NCBI RefSeq assembly: GCF_947495735.1 | Contig: NZ_CANMAA010000018.1 | Coordinates: 1 to 59,310, forward strand | Source: an uncultured Pseudokineococcus sp. | Lineage (GTDB): Bacteria > Actinomycetota > Actinomycetes > Actinomycetales > Quadrisphaeraceae | DNA length: 59,310 bases | Reading direction: 5' to 3' | Part shown: in pieces, positions 1 to 7,624 of the stretch | How positions within the stretch are numbered: position 1 is the stretch's first letter | Layout of the letters: every line of letters starts with the position of its first letter | Program-made: the position numbers and the translations under genes | The notes under the pieces: generated by a model | Seen by the model: only the letters and a program-made list of their open reading frames with translations | Told to the model about the DNA's origin: nothing | Databases searched by the model: none

Positions 1-84
1 GCACTCGGTTCTGAAGGACGCGTTTTTGACGCACCCGCCGAAGCCTCTCTAGCCGAGTGCTCCAAAAACCATCGGATTAGGCCA

Positions 85-108
85 GGGACACTCCAGTAGG
101 AGGATCCC
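85..108. terminator. Imperfect hairpin downstream of ohrR
   Basis: GGGA-CTCC (85-94) can pair with GGAG-TCCC (99-108) around an AGTA loop. It lies beyond the stop of the minus-strand regulator, so a terminator role is plausible. There is no clear U tract. The edge sequence 1-60 has another 8-bp inverted repeat (1-8 with 53-60). No gene is seen in 1-175. Confidence 0.35.
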
Positions 109-175
109 CACAAGGGCCGCTCGGGCTGCCGGAGTCGAGAGCTGCGCGGGCCAGCTCGAGCCCTCAGAGCTGACG

Positions 176-661
176 TCAGGGTGTCGCGTGCTCGACGGCT
201 CGCAGGACCGGGACGAGGGCCTGGTGCAGGGTGATGAGCTGGTCCTGGCTCAGGCCGAGGCGGGCCACCACCTCGTGAGGGACGGCCTCGGCGCGCTGGC
301 GCAACGCTCGTCCTGCCGGGCTCAGGCTCACGACCACCGACCGCTCGTCGTCCTGGCTGCGCTCCTTGGTCACCAGCCCCGAGACGGTCAGTCTCTTGAC
401 CAGCGGCGACAGCGTCCCGGAGTCCAGCTGGAGCAGCCGCCCGAGCTCCTTGACCGACAGCCCTCCGTGCTGCCACAGCGCCAGCATCACCAGGTACTGC
501 GGATGGGTCAGCCCCAGCGGTTCCAGCGCCGGTCGGTACAGGCCGATCACGTTGCGCGAGGCCACCGCCAGGGCGAAGCAGACCTGCCGGTCCAGGGCCA
601 GCGGGTCCTCGCTCGGCACCGCCTCCTGGGCCGCCGGTGTGGGCCTCGCCTCGATGGTCAC
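176..661 (-). CDS. ohrR: OhrR-like MarR-family transcriptional regulator
   Basis: This is a MarR-family winged-helix repressor of about 161 residues. The N-terminal stretch QVCFALAVASR followed by LGLTHPQYLVMLALW is the signature of the OhrR branch, whose single reactive Cys senses organic hydroperoxides. The wing region reads DERSVVVSLS. I chose the GTG at 661 because the homologous region starts just after it. An upstream ATG at 751 would add about 30 unrelated residues and would place the operator inside the gene. The usual partner gene ohr is not in the window. The divergent neighbour is a small unknown protein. The OhrR subclass is inferred from the Cys context; MarR membership is firm. 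Confidence 0.85.
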   Translation of the reverse strand: MTIEARPTPAAQEAVPSEDPLALDRQVCFALAVASRNVIGLYRPALEPLGLTHPQYLVMLALWQHGGLSVKELGRLLQLDSGTLSPLVKRLTVSGLVTKERSQDDERSVVVSLSPAGRALRQRAEAVPHEVVARLGLSQDQLITLHQALVPVLRAVEHATP

Positions 662-683
662 ACCGAGAGCGTACGGGACAGTC

Positions 684-719
684 GTGTACCGTTCGGTTGT
701 ACGCAACTGAACCGTGCAC
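684..719. promoter_or_regulatory. Palindromic operator between ohrR and the small divergent gene
   Basis: The two 18-bp half-sites around 701/702 match at 13 of 18 positions in inverted orientation; the core half is GTTCGGTTG/CAACTGAAC. It lies 23 bp upstream of the OhrR start, the expected position for an autoregulatory MarR operator, and in the leader of the divergent gene at 778. Confidence 0.6.
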
Positions 720-777
720 CGTTTATCTGCGCGCTGTGCGCGGCGCCGCACGGTCCACGAAGGCTTGAGGAGCAGGG

Positions 778-1047
778 ATGGCGAAGTCGAACGAGCAGTC
801 GTGGCTGGCGCGGCTGGAGGCCACGTTCAAGCGGATCTACGGGCCCGCGGAGGTCGACTCCGCCAGCCAGCTGGATCCGCACGCGGCCAAGCGCCTGCAG
901 GGCATCAACGGTGACTTCGAGGTTCGCCGCGACCGCAACGGGCGTAACTACCTCGTGGCCCGCCCGGCCGCACAGCCCCCGGCGCCCCAGGACGGCGCCC
1001 GATCTGGCGAGGGCGACGGCGAGCCCACCGACCGACCGCGCCGGTAG
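778..1047 (+). CDS. Small hydrophilic protein of unknown function
   Basis: An 89-residue soluble protein starts at an ATG behind a good ribosome binding site (GAGGAGCAGGG). The first 60 residues look ordered and begin [20 protein letters not shown]. The C-terminal 30 residues are a Pro/Gly/Asp-rich tail. There is no signal peptide, membrane segment or motif I recognise. It is divergent from ohrR across a shared operator, so it may be controlled by OhrR, but nothing in the protein points to peroxide chemistry. The clean start and coding-like codon use make it a likely real gene. Confidence 0.6.
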   Translation: MAKSNEQSWLARLEATFKRIYGPAEVDSASQLDPHAAKRLQGINGDFEVRRDRNGRNYLVARPAAQPPAPQDGARSGEGDGEPTDRPRR

Positions 1048-1151
1048 AGCACCACCGACCACCCACCCCCGGACCACCCGTCCCGCGGGCGCCTGAGGAG
1101 TCCTCAGCACGCGCCCGGGTCGGTCCCCCGCACCGACCCGATGGAGACTTC

Positions 1152-2054
1152 GTGACGCTGCCCCGAGACGCCCACCCCAAGTTCGCCGAGTACGCCCACC
1201 CCGAACGTCTGGTCAGCACCGACTGGCTGATCGACCACCTGGGCGAGCCGGGCCTGGTCGTCGTCGAAAGCGACGAGGACGTCCTGCTCTACGAGACCGG
1301 CCACATCCCCGGCGCCGTCAAGGTCGACTGGCACACCGACCTCAACGACCCCGTCACCCGCGACCACATCGACGGCGAGGCCTTCGCCGCCGTGATGGCC
1401 AGCAAGGGCATCAGCCGCGACACGACCATCGTGATCTACGGCGACAAGAACAACTGGTGGGCCGCCTACGCCCTGTGGGTGTTCACCCTGTTCGGCCACG
1501 CAGACGTCCGGCTGCTGGACGGCGGGCGCACCGCCTGGGAGGCAGCAGGCCACGACTACACCACCCAGACGCCGCAGCCCACCCCCGCGGACTACCCCGT
1601 CATCGAGCGCGACGACTCCGCGATCCGCGCCTTCAAGGACGACGTGCTGACCTTCCTCGGCGGCCAGCTTCTGGACGTCCGCTCCCCCGAGGAGTACACC
1701 GGCGCCCGCACCACGATGCCGGCCTACCCCGAGGAGGGCAGCCTGCGCGGCGGGCACATCCCCGGCGCCCAGTCAGTCCCGTGGGCCCGCGCGGCCGCCG
1801 AGGACGGCACCTTCAAGCCCCGCGCCGAGCTTGAGGCGATCTACCAGGGCGAGAAGGACCTGACCCCCCAGGAGCCGGTCATCGCCTATTGCCGCATCGG
1901 GGAACGCTCCAGCCACACCTGGTTCGTGCTCCACCACCTGCTCGGCTTCCCCGACGTGCGCAACTACGACGGCTCCTGGGTCGAGTGGGGCAACGCCGTC
2001 CGGGCGCCCATCGCCGTCGGACAGGACCCGGGCACCCCCGCGGTGGGCGCGTGA
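1152..2054 (+). CDS. sseA: Thiosulfate/3-mercaptopyruvate sulfurtransferase (two rhodanese domains)
   Basis: A 300-residue protein with two rhodanese domains transfers sulfane sulfur from thiosulfate or mercaptopyruvate to cyanide or protein thiols. The inactive N-terminal domain (about 25-145) carries the [14 protein letters not shown] signature. The C-terminal domain (about 165-285) carries [11 protein letters not shown] and the active-site loop [11 protein letters not shown], with Cys247 as the persulfide carrier. This matches the mycobacterial CysA2/SseA type in length and motif. The GTG start follows GGAGACTTC. Its stop overlaps the next start (GTGA), so it is translationally coupled to hemQ, an unusual pairing of sulfur transfer with heme synthesis. 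Confidence 0.9.
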   Translation: MTLPRDAHPKFAEYAHPERLVSTDWLIDHLGEPGLVVVESDEDVLLYETGHIPGAVKVDWHTDLNDPVTRDHIDGEAFAAVMASKGISRDTTIVIYGDKNNWWAAYALWVFTLFGHADVRLLDGGRTAWEAAGHDYTTQTPQPTPADYPVIERDDSAIRAFKDDVLTFLGGQLLDVRSPEEYTGARTTMPAYPEEGSLRGGHIPGAQSVPWARAAAEDGTFKPRAELEAIYQGEKDLTPQEPVIAYCRIGERSSHTWFVLHHLLGFPDVRNYDGSWVEWGNAVRAPIAVGQDPGTPAVGA

Positions 2055-2791
2055 GCGAGACGAGCACCGGCCAGGCCACCCCGACACCCCCCGCGTCGGC
2101 CCCCGAGACGCCCCCGTCGTCGGCGGAGGTCAACGCGACGATCCGCTACACGATGTGGTCGGTCTTCCGCGCCGTGGACCACCTGCCCGACGACGAGCGC
2201 GACGCCGCGACGCAGGAGCTCGAGCAGCTGCTCGCCGCCGACGAGGACGTCGTCGTGCGCGGCCTCTACGACGTCAGCGGCCTGCGGGCCGACTCCGACC
2301 TCATGGTCTGGTGGCACGCGCCGACGGTGGAGGCGCTGCAGGCGGCCTACCACCGGCTGCGCCGCTCGGCCGTGGGTCAGGTGCTGGAGCCCGTGTGGTC
2401 CTCCACGGGGATCCACCGGCCGGCCGAGTTCAACAAGGGCCACGTCCCGGCCTTCATGGCCGGGGAGGAGCCCCGCGGCTACCTCTGCGTCTACCCGTTC
2501 GTGCGCTCCTACGACTGGTACCTGCTCGACGACGCCGACCGCAAGAAGATGCTGCGCGACCACGGCATGGCCGCCATGCCGTTCCCGGACGTGCGCGCCA
2601 ACACCGTGAGCGCCTTCGCCCTCGGGGACTACGAGTGGCTCCTGGCCTTCGAGGCCGACGAGCTGCACCGCATCGTCGACCTCATGCGCGAGCTGCGCGC
2701 CACCGAGGCCCGCCGCCACGTGCGCGAGGAGCTGCCCTTCTTCACCGGCCCCCGCGTGAGCCCCGAGCAGGTCGTCGCCCGCCTGCCCTGA
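2051..2791 (+). CDS. hemQ: Coproheme decarboxylase HemQ (chlorite-dismutase family)
   Basis: This 246-residue enzyme of the Gram-positive coproporphyrin-dependent heme pathway decarboxylates coproheme to heme b with peroxide. The ferredoxin-like repeats are recognisable. FNKGHVPAF holds the distal His typical of actinobacterial Chd[13 protein letters not shown] holds the catalytic Tyr, and [18 protein letters not shown] holds the proximal heme-ligand His. The first 35 residues are a Thr/Pro-rich tail. The GTG start overlaps the sulfurtransferase stop by 4 nt. No other heme biosynthesis gene is present, although these often lie nearby in related genomes. Confidence 0.93.
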   Translation: MSETSTGQATPTPPASAPETPPSSAEVNATIRYTMWSVFRAVDHLPDDERDAATQELEQLLAADEDVVVRGLYDVSGLRADSDLMVWWHAPTVEALQAAYHRLRRSAVGQVLEPVWSSTGIHRPAEFNKGHVPAFMAGEEPRGYLCVYPFVRSYDWYLLDDADRKKMLRDHGMAAMPFPDVRANTVSAFALGDYEWLLAFEADELHRIVDLMRELRATEARRHVREELPFFTGPRVSPEQVVARLP

Positions 2792-2910
2792 GGACCCCAT
2801 GGGCGATAGTCGCCGAGCTCGGCTCCGGCCTCATCACGATGCGCGCCCCGAAGGCGCCGAGCGGGGACGGGGCTGCACGTGGGCGTCCAGCAGGGGGCAG
2901 AGGCGAGCAG

Positions 2911-3552
2911 TCACGACGTCGCCTGAACACCTCCCTCAGGACCGCCTGCGTCCGGCCGAGGTCCGGCGGTGATCTGCTCGGACGGCCGGGGTGGCAGGTG
3001 CCGGTACAGGCTGGTGCGGGCGATGCCGGTCTTGGCGACGATGTCGGCGATGGTGTGCCCGCCCTCACGCAGGTGGACCGCGTAGGCCAACTTGTCGGGG
3101 TCGACCACGGTGGGCCGCCCGATCCGGCGGCCCTTGGCCGCGGCGACCGAGCGGGCGTGCGCGGCGCGCTCCACGGTGTAGGTCCGTTCCATCTGCGCGA
3201 AAAGCGCGAGCAGCACCACGGCCAGCTGCGCCATCGGGTCCTCGGGACGCGAGGAGTCCACCCGGATCGGGTCGGCGAGGTTGCGCACGCCGACGCCGGC
3301 GTCGGTGAGCTCGTGGATCAGGTTCAAGGTGTCGCGGACGGTGCGCCCGAGCCGGTCCAGGGTGTGGACGACGATCACGTCGCCGGGGCGGGCGTAGGCC
3401 AGCGCGGCGCGCAGCCCGGGCCGGTCAGTGGTGGCCCCGGACTTCTTGTCGAGGTAGATCCGCTCCCGCGCGACGCCGGCCTCGACAAGAGCCTCGACCT
3501 GGCGCTCGAGGTCCTGCTTGGCCGTCGAGACCCGCGCGTACCCGATGTCCAC
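2911..3552 (-). CDS. Serine recombinase of the resolvase/invertase family
   Basis: A full-length 213-residue small serine recombinase. The catalytic domain (1-about 135) begins MDIGYARVSTAKQ with the nucleophilic Ser9. It continues with the VVHTLDRLGRTVRD active-site arginines and the long E helix. The C-terminal helix-turn-helix is GHTIADIVAKTGIARTSLYRHL. All catalytic elements are intact. It stands alone: no transposase, passenger genes or long terminal repeats are visible, so it is a transposon remnant, an orphan resolvase or an invertase whose target lies elsewhere. It separates hemQ from an unrelated HNH gene and is the best sign of transfer in this part of the window. Confidence 0.88.
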   Translation of the reverse strand: MDIGYARVSTAKQDLERQVEALVEAGVARERIYLDKKSGATTDRPGLRAALAYARPGDVIVVHTLDRLGRTVRDTLNLIHELTDAGVGVRNLADPIRVDSSRPEDPMAQLAVVLLALFAQMERTYTVERAAHARSVAAAKGRRIGRPTVVDPDKLAYAVHLREGGHTIADIVAKTGIARTSLYRHLPPRPSEQITAGPRPDAGGPEGGVQATS

Positions 3553-3558
3553 GCCCCC

Positions 3559-3588
3559 GACCGTACCGGAGGTCAGCGCCGTACGGTC
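3559..3588. promoter_or_regulatory. Inverted repeat at the resolvase start (candidate crossover site/operator)
   Basis: GACCGTAC (3559-3566) and GTACGGTC (3581-3588) are perfect inverted arms 14 bp apart, beginning 7 bp upstream of the recombinase start. A dyad of about 30 bp in this position resembles a res subsite or an autoregulatory operator of small serine recombinases. Confidence 0.5.
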
Positions 3589-3670
3589 GATGCGGGACGG
3601 TGTTGTGGGGCTGGCTTTTGGGACGCCTTACGGCCTCTCCAGCGACTGCAGGGCGGCCCCTCGGCAGGCC

Positions 3671-3694
3671 GTCCCACTTCCAAGGAAGTGGGAC
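3671..3694. terminator. Perfect 11-bp hairpin after the HNH gene
   Basis: GTCCCACTTCC (3671-3681) pairs perfectly with GGAAGTGGGAC (3684-3694) around AA. It lies 8 bp beyond the stop of the minus-strand HNH gene. No T tract follows, as is usual for actinobacterial hairpin terminators. Confidence 0.55.
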
Positions 3695-3701
3695 TGTCCG
3701 G

Positions 3702-4202
3702 CTACGCCACCTCGGCGGCGACGGGCAGGTAGTCCGACCAGCCCGGGCGGCTCTCGACGCCCGTGAGGACCCACGCCGGGCCGACGGGCGCGACGGGACG
3801 GGTCCGCAGCGCCCAGCCCATCTCCTCCGGCGTCCTGCTGCCCTTGAGGCCGTTGCAGCGCAGGCAGCAGGCGACGAGGTTCTCCCAGGTGTCCCGCCCG
3901 CCGCGGCTGCGCGGCAGCACGTGGTCCACGGTCGTCGCCGACCGGCGGCAGTACGCGCACCGGCCGCCGTCGCGGCGCAGCACCCCCCGCCGGGAGACGG
4001 CGACGCGCCGGAGGTGGGGCACCCGCACGTAGCGCGTCAGGATGATGACCGAGGGCCTCGGCAGGCTCAGGGTCGCCGCGACGACGGGGACCTCGTCAGC
4101 GGCCAGCACGACCGCCTTGCCCGCGAGGACGAGCACGACGGCCCGCTTGAAGGAGACGACGCCGAGCGGCTCGTAGCCGGCGTTGAGGACGAGAGTGCGC
4201 AT
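3702..4202 (-). CDS. HNH endonuclease family protein
   Basis: A 166-residue protein starts MRTLVLNAGYEPLGVVSFKR, the N-terminus of the common actinobacterial HNH family. The nuclease module near residues 100-140 has a CAYC zinc pair, the DHVLPRSRGG catalytic segment and a second CLRC zinc pair, followed by NGLKGSRTPEEMGW. Both zinc pairs and the catalytic His are intact. A longer frame reaches 4406, but the ATG at 4202 begins the conserved region. The family is usually chromosomal and of unknown physiological role, so it is not evidence for a restriction system here. Confidence 0.85.
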   Translation of the reverse strand: MRTLVLNAGYEPLGVVSFKRAVVLVLAGKAVVLAADEVPVVAATLSLPRPSVIILTRYVRVPHLRRVAVSRRGVLRRDGGRCAYCRRSATTVDHVLPRSRGGRDTWENLVACCLRCNGLKGSRTPEEMGWALRTRPVAPVGPAWVLTGVESRPGWSDYLPVAAEVA

Positions 4203-4632
4203 GACGACCCCGATCTGCCCGCGCCCGGCGCCGCGCACCGGGACACGAGCGCTCGCTCCGCGGCTGGAGTGCGCGCGGAGGGGAGGACGCACGACGGCGC
4301 CGACCAGCAGTGGTCGACGCCGTGGGGTGCGGGGAGTGCGGGGCTGACGCGCAGCCGGGTGGCCACGGGCAGCTGAGCGCCCCCGTCGAGCACCTGGCGG
4401 GGGCACCGCGGCGCGACCCGGCCCTGGAGCGGGCTGGACGCGCCGGTGCTGCCGCCACGAGACCTCCTCGACGGGGCCGGCCGCGGAGGTCCGCCGCCGA
4501 CGCCGTCACGGTACGACTCCAGGGCCCTCCCGTCACGGGGGTTGGGAGGACGTCCTGCGCCCGCCGTCCGCCCGTCATCGCCGCTCCACCGCCCGGACGC
4601 CCTCCGCGTCGTCCGTCGCGACCCGCGGACGA

Positions 4633-4670
4633 CGACGGCCCGCCACCCCGTGCGGGGTGGCGGGCCGTCG
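4633..4670. terminator. Strong 18-bp hairpin terminator of the NlpC/P60 gene
   Basis: Arms 4633-4650 and 4653-4670 are perfectly complementary over 18 bp (CGACGGCCCG to CGGGCCGTCG ends). It sits 53 bp past the stop of the minus-strand NlpC/P60 gene. The rest of 4203-4722, upstream of the HNH gene, shows no convincing gene. Confidence 0.75.
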
Positions 4671-4722
4671 CGGCGAGCTGCTCGAGAGCCGGCTCAGGAG
4701 GCGGGCTCAGCAGCGGGCGTCC

Positions 4723-5775
4723 TCAGTAGCGGACGAAGTAGACGTCCGAGGTCCACATGTCGCGCAGGGACACCGACTTGCCCGGGCGGGGCGAGTCGTA
4801 CCACTGGTTGCCGCCGGCGTAGATGCCGATGTGCGAGCCGTCCGAGACGACCGCGAGGTCACCGGGGCGCGCCTCCGAGCGGGAGACGCGGGTGCCCGCG
4901 GCGCCCTGGGCGGCGGCGGTGCGGGGCAGCGAGACGCCCGCCTGCGCGAAGACGTACTGGGTGAAGCCCGAGCAGTCGAAGCCGGACGGCGACGTGCCGC
5001 CGTAGGAGTAGGGCGTCCCGACGTACTGCGCGGCGATGTCGAGGACGGAGCCGCCCGCGCTCGAGGACGCCGAGCTGCCGGCCGAGTCGCTGGACGAGCT
5101 CTCCTGCGACGAGGACTCCTCGGAGGAGCCGCCCGAGGACGAGCCCTCCGAGGACGACTCGTCGGAGTCGTCGGACGACGAGCCGCGCTCGGAGTCCCGG
5201 GAGACGGCCCGGGTCTCCTCGCGCTCCGAGGACGCCGTCTCGTCGGAGCCCTCGGCGCCGGACTCCCCTGCCTCGGACGAGCTCCCGTCCGAGGAGGAGG
5301 ACTCGTCGGACGAGCTCTCGTCGGACCGGTCCTCGTCGGCGGAGTCCGCCTCGACCGGCTCCTCCACGACCGGCGCGGGGGGCGGCGGCGGGGGCGGCGG
5401 CGCCGTGACGCCGGGCGCCGCGCTGCGCGCGAAGGTCACGGGCACGTCGGCCGCGACGACGAGCGCCTCGGTGACGGCGGGCTCGGCGACGGCGGCCTGC
5501 GGGGCCTCGACGCGCTCGGCCGGCGCGGTGAGGGCGGGCTGGGGGCGCGGCTCCTCGACGAGGGGCTCGGCGCTGGAGGTCGTGACGCCCAGGGTCATGA
5601 CCAGACCGGTCGAGGCGACGACGACGGCGCCGCGGCGGGCGACGCCCCCGGCGCGGGCGGCGACGGCCTCGGTGAGCCCGCTGAGGGGCGTGCTGACCGG
5701 CCCAGGAGCGGCGTGCCGGGCGCGGTGGCGTCCGGCGACGGGCGCAGGGGCGTGCGAGGGGGCGTGCAGGGGCAC
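4723..5775 (-). CDS. Secreted NlpC/P60 cell-wall endopeptidase with acidic-Ser linker
   Basis: A 350-residue exported peptidoglycan hydrolase. A basic N-terminus and a hydrophobic segment (about 48-66) form an export signal. A Pro-run (about 126-133) follows. Residues about 140-240 are an extreme Ser/Asp/Glu-rich low-complexity linker. The C-terminal NlpC/P60 domain (about 243-350) has SGFDCSGFTQYVF with catalytic Cys268 and DGSHIGIYAGG with the catalytic His. Such enzymes cut the gamma-D-Glu to diamino-acid bond in stem peptides. The GTG start at 5775 has GAGAGG upstream. A c-di-AMP riboswitch precedes it, a known arrangement for actinobacterial wall hydrolases. Confidence 0.9.
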   Translation of the reverse strand: MPLHAPSHAPAPVAGRHRARHAAPGPVSTPLSGLTEAVAARAGGVARRGAVVVASTGLVMTLGVTTSSAEPLVEEPRPQPALTAPAERVEAPQAAVAEPAVTEALVVAADVPVTFARSAAPGVTAPPPPPPPPAPVVEEPVEADSADEDRSDESSSDESSSSDGSSSEAGESGAEGSDETASSEREETRAVSRDSERGSSSDDSDESSSEGSSSGGSSEESSSQESSSSDSAGSSASSSAGGSVLDIAAQYVGTPYSYGGTSPSGFDCSGFTQYVFAQAGVSLPRTAAAQGAAGTRVSRSEARPGDLAVVSDGSHIGIYAGGNQWYDSPRPGKSVSLRDMWTSDVYFVRY

Positions 5776-5794
5776 GGGGTGTGGCCTCTCCCAG

Positions 5795-5970
5795 TCGCCT
5801 ACGAGGTGAGCTGTCGGGTTCGGGTGGGAGCCACCCGGCCGTCTCTCCACGGGAGAGACCGGCTTCACCCCGAGGACCCGCGAGGGCCCGACCTCGCGGT
5901 CGGACCGATGTCGCGGGACCGGAAGTGGGTCCCCCGCCCCTGCCTCGTCGAGCTCGGTGGGACCTGCGAC
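5795..5970 (-). promoter_or_regulatory. c-di-AMP riboswitch (ydaO/yuaA leader)
   Basis: Read on the minus strand, this leader contains the hallmark blocks of the ydaO class: GGGGTGAAGCCGG, then CCCACCCGAACCCGACAGC, then CACCTCGTAGGCG just before the NlpC/P60 gene, with a 5' block GAGGCAGGGGCGGGGGACCC. Established biology: c-di-AMP binding turns off expression of wall hydrolases and potassium/osmolyte genes. The exact ends are approximate. Nothing else is seen between it and the dtxR stop except a short hairpin. Confidence 0.88.
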
Positions 5971-6265
5971 CCGGCGGCAGGGCTCGGCGCTCCGGGGCAG
6001 GCGCGCCCGGGTCCCCGGGCAGCGGCGGGAACGTAACCCACGGACACCCGCCGCGTCACATCCCGGTAACGGCGCGGCGTGGCGTCGGCGACATGCCGTG
6101 GTCGACATCACGCAGGGTGAGGTAAACCGCCGTCGCCCACCGGAGGGGTACCCGGCCCCGCTACCGACGGGCGGACGTGCGCGAGCGCCGACCCCCGAGC
6201 GGTCGTCATCCGCCGCTCGGAGGCGCGTCGTCGACTGCGCCCCCACGACCCGGCCGAGAGATGGT

Positions 6266-6284
6266 CAGGGGCCGGGAGCCCCTG
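6266..6284. terminator. Hairpin downstream of the DtxR-family gene
   Basis: CAGGGGC (6266-6272) pairs with GCCCCTG (6278-6284) around CGGGA, 22 bp past the minus-strand stop at 6306. This modest hairpin would separate the repressor transcript from the riboswitch transcript. Confidence 0.45.
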
Positions 6285-6305
6285 TCGTCCCGCCCGAGCC
6301 GCTCC

Positions 6306-7040
6306 TCAGACCGCGGGCGCCACGAACACGTGGGAGGCGACGGAGTCCAGCAGCTCGAGACCGACCTCGGCGCCCTCGACGGCGACGACGACCGAGCCCT
6401 CGGAGCCGCGGCGCGCGGACGGGCGGCGCTCCAGCGTCACGGCGCTGCCCGGGCGCACCGACGCCGCGGCCAGCTGCGCCATCACCACGTGGTCGTACTG
6501 GACCGGCTCGCCGAGCCGTCGGACGACGAAGGAGCCGCTCCCGGACTCGCTGGCCTGGACGAGGGACACCACGCCCTCGAGGAAGGACGTCGTGGCGGCG
6601 CGCGCCGCGTCGGGCTCACCGCCCTCGAGCTCGCCGAGCCCCGGGATGGGGTTGCCGTAGGGCGACTCCGTCGGGTGGTCCAGCAGCTCCACGAGCCGCT
6701 TCTCGACGCGGTCGCTCATGACGTGCTCCCAGCGGCACGCCTCCTCGTGGACGTACTCCCAGTCCAGGCCGATGACGTCGGTGAGCAGGCGCTCGGCGAT
6801 GCGGTGCTTGCGCATGACCCGGGTGGCGAGCGTGCGCCCGTGGTCGGTCAGCTCCAGGTGGCGGTCCCCGCTGACGACGACGAGGCCGTCGCGCTCCATG
6901 CGGGCCACCGTCTGGGAGACCGTCGGGCCGCTCTGGGAGAGCCGCTCGGCGATGCGCGCCCGCAGGGGGACGATGCCCTCCTCCTCGAGCTCGAAGATCG
7001 TGCGCAGGTACATCTCGGTGGTGTCGATGAGGTCGCTCAC
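6306..7040 (-). CDS. ideR: Iron-dependent repressor of the DtxR/IdeR family
   Basis: A 244-residue metal-dependent repressor. The N-terminal winged helix ([20 protein letters not shown]) holds the recognition segment [19 protein letters not shown]. The metal-binding dimerisation domain follows with HRIAERLL and the [10 protein letters not shown] cluster, so the ancillary- and primary-site His, Glu and Cys ligands of DtxR are all present. A C-terminal SH3-like domain completes the long actinobacterial architecture. It represses iron uptake genes when loaded with Fe(II). The GTG start at 7040 has GGAGGG upstream. No iron uptake gene is in the window. An Mn-responsive paralogue cannot be excluded, but the Cys ligand favours the iron type. 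Confidence 0.9.
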   Translation of the reverse strand: MSDLIDTTEMYLRTIFELEEEGIVPLRARIAERLSQSGPTVSQTVARMERDGLVVVSGDRHLELTDHGRTLATRVMRKHRIAERLLTDVIGLDWEYVHEEACRWEHVMSDRVEKRLVELLDHPTESPYGNPIPGLGELEGGEPDAARAATTSFLEGVVSLVQASESGSGSFVVRRLGEPVQYDHVVMAQLAAASVRPGSAVTLERRPSARRGSEGSVVVAVEGAEVGLELLDSVASHVFVAPAV

Positions 7041-7174
7041 GCGGTGCCCTCCGTGTCGTCGTCCTCGCCCGCGCCCGTGCTCTCGCGCCGCGCCTGTCAC
7101 CCGCCCCGCACCGGTGCGGACCTGGGCCCTCCTCGGGCTCGGCGCGCCGGTGCGACGTCGGGCTGTCTGGAACG

Positions 7175-7180
7175 ATCCTA
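7175..7180 (-). promoter_or_regulatory. Candidate -10 element for the DtxR-family gene
   Basis: On the minus strand TAGGAT (within CTCTAGGATCG) fits an actinobacterial -10 box and would give a leader of about 125 nt. A plus-strand TAGAGT (7179-7184) overlaps it. No good -35 is seen for either, so this is tentative. Confidence 0.3.
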
Positions 7181-7371
7181 GAGTGGCGCGGCCCGCCCCG
7201 GCGCCCCCCGACGCCCGTCCGCCCCCGGCCGCCCGCGCGCTCGTCCGGACCCCGCCGCGCCTCGCCGCCGAGGCGCCCGCGGCCTCCTGCACGACGTCGG
7301 GGAAACCTCTGGCGCGGACCGCGGAGGCCGTCGTACGGTGCGCGGACACGAGAGAGGAGGTGGTCCTACCA

Positions 7372-7410
7372 GTGGTTGACAACAGGACGCGTGAGGTGGC
7401 TGCCCGCTAG
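7372..7410 (+). CDS. Tiny ORF (12 codons) with near-perfect Shine-Dalgarno
   Basis: The sequence 7351-7365 matches the full anti-SD complement AGAAAGGAGGTGATC at 13 of 15 positions, far stronger than any other site in the window. The first following start is GTG at 7372, encoding [12 protein letters not shown] and a TAG stop. An alternative GTG at 7360 would give 16 codons but overlaps the SD. A TACGGT box at 7334-7339 could be the -10. I do not recognise the peptide. The last codons form the 5' side of a 10-bp stem with 7507-7516, which suggests a translation-sensitive RNA rather than a functional protein. Confidence 0.4.
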   Translation: MVDNRTREVAAR

Positions 7411-7592
7411 CCGCCCGAGCACATCGGACGACGCTGCCCAGCAGTCGAGTCCGGCCGCCGACCGGGGAACAGTCCCCGGCCCGACAGAGGCGACCGGCGA
7501 GATCCAGGCAGCCACCGCAGCCCCCGGGTGCCGTGCCCGTCCAGCACGGCGCGACGTCGACGGCCCGCCGCCGACGTCGGCCCCGGGGGCTG
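7395..7592 (+). ncRNA. Candidate structured RNA (long stem plus three-way junction)
   Basis: Four perfect complementary elements are packed here. GGTGGCTGCC (7395-7404) pairs with 7507-7516 and encloses a 7-bp hairpin (7462-7468 with 7473-7479, loop ACAG). The 11-bp stem 7518-7528 with 7582-7592 encloses two hairpins: GCCGTGC (7530-7536) with 7544-7550, and CGACGTCG (7552-7559) with 7572-7579. No known RNA family was recognised; it lacks the signatures of tmRNA, SRP RNA and RNase P. The plus strand is favoured by the strong SD upstream, but the structures are strand-symmetric. Confidence 0.35.
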
Positions 7593-7624
7593 TTCCGCGC
7601 CCGGCCCCCGGCGCGCGCCCCACC

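Noticed and set aside
1-60. tRNA or phage attachment site at the window edge
   Set aside because: CCGAGTGCTCCA looks tRNA-like, but no T-loop, anticodon stem or acceptor pairing can be built, and no integrase is present.
2802-2814. Terminator GGCGA-TAG-TCGCC after hemQ
   Set aside because: The 5-bp stem is too short to distinguish from chance in this composition.
3702-4202. HNH nuclease plus resolvase as a defence island
   Set aside because: The HNH family is a common chromosomal one, there is no methylase or other defence gene, and the resolvase is separately oriented with its own dyad.
7334-7600. tmRNA, SRP RNA or RNase P RNA
   Set aside because: The tag ORF lacks an ALAA-type end and a strong SD is atypical for tmRNA; no CCA-ended acceptor stem, SRP tetraloop region or RNase P core was seen.
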